A program made the position numbers and the translations under genes. This document shows, piece by piece, positions 62,217-64,000 of a stretch of 64,000 nt of DNA; the stretch's first letter is position 1; each line of letters begins with the position of its first letter. The stretch spans positions 124,001 through 188,000 of the forward strand of contig NZ_JANAVO010000001.1 in assembly GCF_024213555.1 (NCBI RefSeq). The letters are read 5' to 3'. The notes beneath the pieces are model-generated. The model did no database searches, had not been told where the DNA came from, and was given only the letters and a program-made list of their open reading frames with translations. Origin of the DNA: Allokutzneria sp. A3M-2-11 16 (GTDB lineage Bacteria; Actinomycetota; Actinomycetes; Mycobacteriales; Pseudonocardiaceae).

Positions 62217-64000
62217 CTAGTCGTCGTCGATCGGGCCGCCGCCGCGGATGGAGTAGAGGACCGAGTCCAGCTCGTCCGGCTTGACCAGCACCTCGCGCGC
62301 CTTCGAGCCCTCCGAGGGGCCGACGACGCCGCGGTTCTCCATCAGGTCCATCAGCCTGCCCGCCTTGGCGAAGCCGACGCGCAGCTTCCGCTGCAGCATC
62401 GAGGTGGAGCCGAACTGGCTGGTCACCACGAGCTCCACCGCCTGGACGAGCACGTCGAGGTCGTCGCCGATGTCCGGGTCGATCTCTTTCTTCTCGCCCG
62501 CCTTGGCCGCGGTGACGCCGTCGGTGTACTCCGGCTCCGCCTGCTCCTTGGTGAAGGCGACCACCGTGTTGATCTCGTCGTCGCCGATGTAGGCGCCCTG
62601 CACGCGGACCGGCCGCGAGGCGCCCATCGGCAGGTACAGGGCGTCGCCCATGCCGATCAGCTTCTCCGCGCCCGGCTGGTCGAGGATGACCCGCGAGTCG
62701 GTCAGCGAGGACGTGGCGAAGGCCAGCCGGGACGGCACGTTGGTCTTGATCAGGCCGGTGACCACGTCCACCGAGGGCCGCTGGGTGGCCAGCACCAGGT
62801 GGATGCCCGCGGCCCGGGCCTTCTGGGTGATCCGGACGATCGCGTCCTCGACGTCGCGGGGCGCGGTCATCATCAGGTCGGCCAGCTCGTCGACGATCGC
62901 CAGGATGTAGGGGTACGGGCGGTACTCCCGCTCCGAGCCCGGTGGCGCGGTGATCTCCCCGGACTTGACCTTGCGGTTGTAGTCGTCGATGTGCCGGACC
63001 CGGTTGACCTGCATGTCCTGGTAGCGCTGCTCCATCTCCTCGACCAGCCAGGCCAGCGCGGCCGCGGCCTTCTTCGGCTGGGTGATGATGGGCGTGATCA
63101 GGTGCGGGATGCCCTCGTAGGGCGTCAGCTCGACCATCTTCGGGTCGATCAGGATCATCCTGATCTCCTCCGGGGTGGCCCTGGACAGCAGCGAGACCAG
63201 CATCGAGTTGACGAAGCTGGACTTGCCGGAACCGGTGGAGCCCGCGACCAGCAGGTGCGGCATCTTCGCCAGGTTCGCGGTGACCATGTGGCCCTCGATG
63301 TCCTTGCCGAGGCCGATCACCAGCGGGTGGTTGTCGTTGAGCGCGGTGCCGGACTTGAGCACGTCGCCGAGGCGGACCATCTCACGGTCGCTGTTGGGCA
63401 CCTCGATGCCCACGGCCGACTTGCCCGGGATCGGCGCCAGCAGCCGCACGTTGTCGGTGGCCACCGCGTAGGCGATGTTCTTGGTCAGCGCGGTGATCTT
63501 CTCGACCTTCACGCCGGGGCCGAGCTCGACCTCGTAGCGGGTCACGGTCGGGCCCCTGGTGAAGCCGGTGACCTGGGCGTCGATGGAGAACTGCTCCAGC
63601 ACGCCGGTGATCGCCTCGATCATCGCGTCGTTGGCGCGGCTGCGGGCCTTCGGCGCCTCGCCCGCGGTCAGCAGCGTCATCGGCGGCAGCTTGTAGTCGC
63701 CCTCGACGGCGCGGGTCATCGTCATCTTGGCCGGTGCCTTGTCGACGACCTGGGGGGTCTCCTTGACCGCCCGCGCGGGCTTGGCGGACTCCCTGGGCAC
63801 GTCGTCCAGGCTGAGCTGGTCGTCCTCGGCCGGGACCGCGGCCTGGCGCCGCCGGGAGGGCTTGCGCAACCGCACCGAAGCCGGGTCGACGTCGTCGAAG
63901 AGGTCGTCCGCGCCGACGTCCTCGGAACCGTCGTCGTAGGGCTCGCCCTGGGTGAGCGCGCGCAGTCGTCCGGGCACCTCGCGGATCGGGGTCCCGGAGA
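62217..64000 (-). CDS. ftsK: DNA translocase FtsK (C-terminal part, cut by window edge)
   Basis: The gene runs off the right edge, so only about the last 594 residues are seen; the N-terminal membrane domain lies outside. An acidic linker precedes the alpha domain ([19 protein letters not shown]) and the RecA-like motor: Walker [14 protein letters not shown], Walker [14 protein letters not shown], then [27 protein letters not shown]. The gamma winged helix at the end ([20 protein letters not shown]) reads KOPS sites. It pumps chromosome ends at the septum. It converges on the phospholipase genes. Confidence 0.96.
   Translation of the reverse strand, partial: SGTPIREVPGRLRALTQGEPYDDGSEDVGADDLFDDVDPASVRLRKPSRRRQAAVPAEDDQLSLDDVPRESAKPARAVKETPQVVDKAPAKMTMTRAVEGDYKLPPMTLLTAGEAPKARSRANDAMIEAITGVLEQFSIDAQVTGFTRGPTVTRYEVELGPGVKVEKITALTKNIAYAVATDNVRLLAPIPGKSAVGIEVPNSDREMVRLGDVLKSGTALNDNHPLVIGLGKDIEGHMVTANLAKMPHLLVAGSTGSGKSSFVNSMLVSLLSRATPEEIRMILIDPKMVELTPYEGIPHLITPIITQPKKAAAALAWLVEEMEQRYQDMQVNRVRHIDDYNRKVKSGEITAPPGSEREYRPYPYILAIVDELADLMMTAPRDVEDAIVRITQKARAAGIHLVLATQRPSVDVVTGLIKTNVPSRLAFATSSLTDSRVILDQPGAEKLIGMGDALYLPMGASRPVRVQGAYIGDDEINTVVAFTKEQAEPEYTDGVTAAKAGEKKEIDPDIGDDLDVLVQAVELVVTSQFGSTSMLQRKLRVGFAKAGRLMDLMENRGVVGPSEGSKAREVLVKPDELDSVLYSIRGGGPIDDD

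Overview
The window comes from a high-GC actinomycete chromosome, most likely of the order Pseudonocardiales. This is inferred from the strong G/C third-position bias, frequent GTG starts, the actinobacterial division and cell-wall (dcw) cluster with Wag31/DivIVA and SepF, a meso-DAP-type MurE, DUF3040 and DUF3558 proteins, PE/PPE/EspG-like type VII secretion accessories, and a ClgR-PspA-PspM block. I see no rRNA, tRNA or CRISPR array and no recognisable insertion sequence.

Layout. (1) 0.4-16.7 kb, minus strand: the distal dcw cluster, read from murE down to a small membrane protein: murE-murF-mraY-murD-ftsW-murG-murC-ftsQ, then ftsZ, pgeF, yggS, sepF, yggT and wag31. Many genes overlap by 4 bp. 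(2) 16.9-25.3 kb, plus strand: a block that separates murE from ftsI, which are normally adjacent. It holds a PE-like/DUF3558/PPE-like/EspG set, a secreted neutral ceramidase, and a second tight set of an EspC-like protein, a WXG-type alpha/beta hydrolase, two paralogous lipoproteins and a membrane protein. (3) 25.3-29.5 kb, minus strand: the proximal dcw genes mraZ-rsmH-ftsL-ftsI, with a recognisable MraZ operator/promoter. (4) 29.9-34.8 kb, plus strand: a MoxR / DUF58 / transglutaminase operon. (5) 35-40.7 kb: DUF3040, RF3, a GT87 mannosyltransferase, a MarR-like regulator and a cytochrome P450. (6) 40.9-43.8 kb: three tandem secreted GH75 chitosanase-like genes. (7) 43.9-54.8 kb: DinB, a GcvH-like protein without its lipoyl lysine, a 2-hydroxyacid dehydrogenase with an FMN alpha-hydroxy-acid oxidase, a tiny cysteine-rich secreted peptide, a PucR regulator, a methyltransferase, ParA, LysE, a Nei-type glycosylase, a decayed toxin-antitoxin remnant and a uracil/xanthine permease. 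(8) 54.9-60.6 kb: pspM-pspA-clgR, cinA, pgsA, rimO and an N-acetylglutamate synthase. (9) 60.7-64 kb: two secreted phospholipases A2 and the 3' part of ftsK, cut by the window edge.

The least ordinary parts are these. First, the type VII-type accessory block inside the dcw cluster; its second half looks like an effector (WXG-fold N-terminus plus lipase-like C-terminus) followed by duplicated lipoproteins that could be immunity factors. Second, a 27-nt palindromic repeat present three times, twice lying in frame inside conserved genes (rimO and a methyltransferase) and in opposite orientations. Third, two further families of palindromic elements that sit at gene 3' ends, one of which flanks a recombination scar containing a truncated toxin gene. 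Functions are read from sequence motifs and gene order only; no database search was run.
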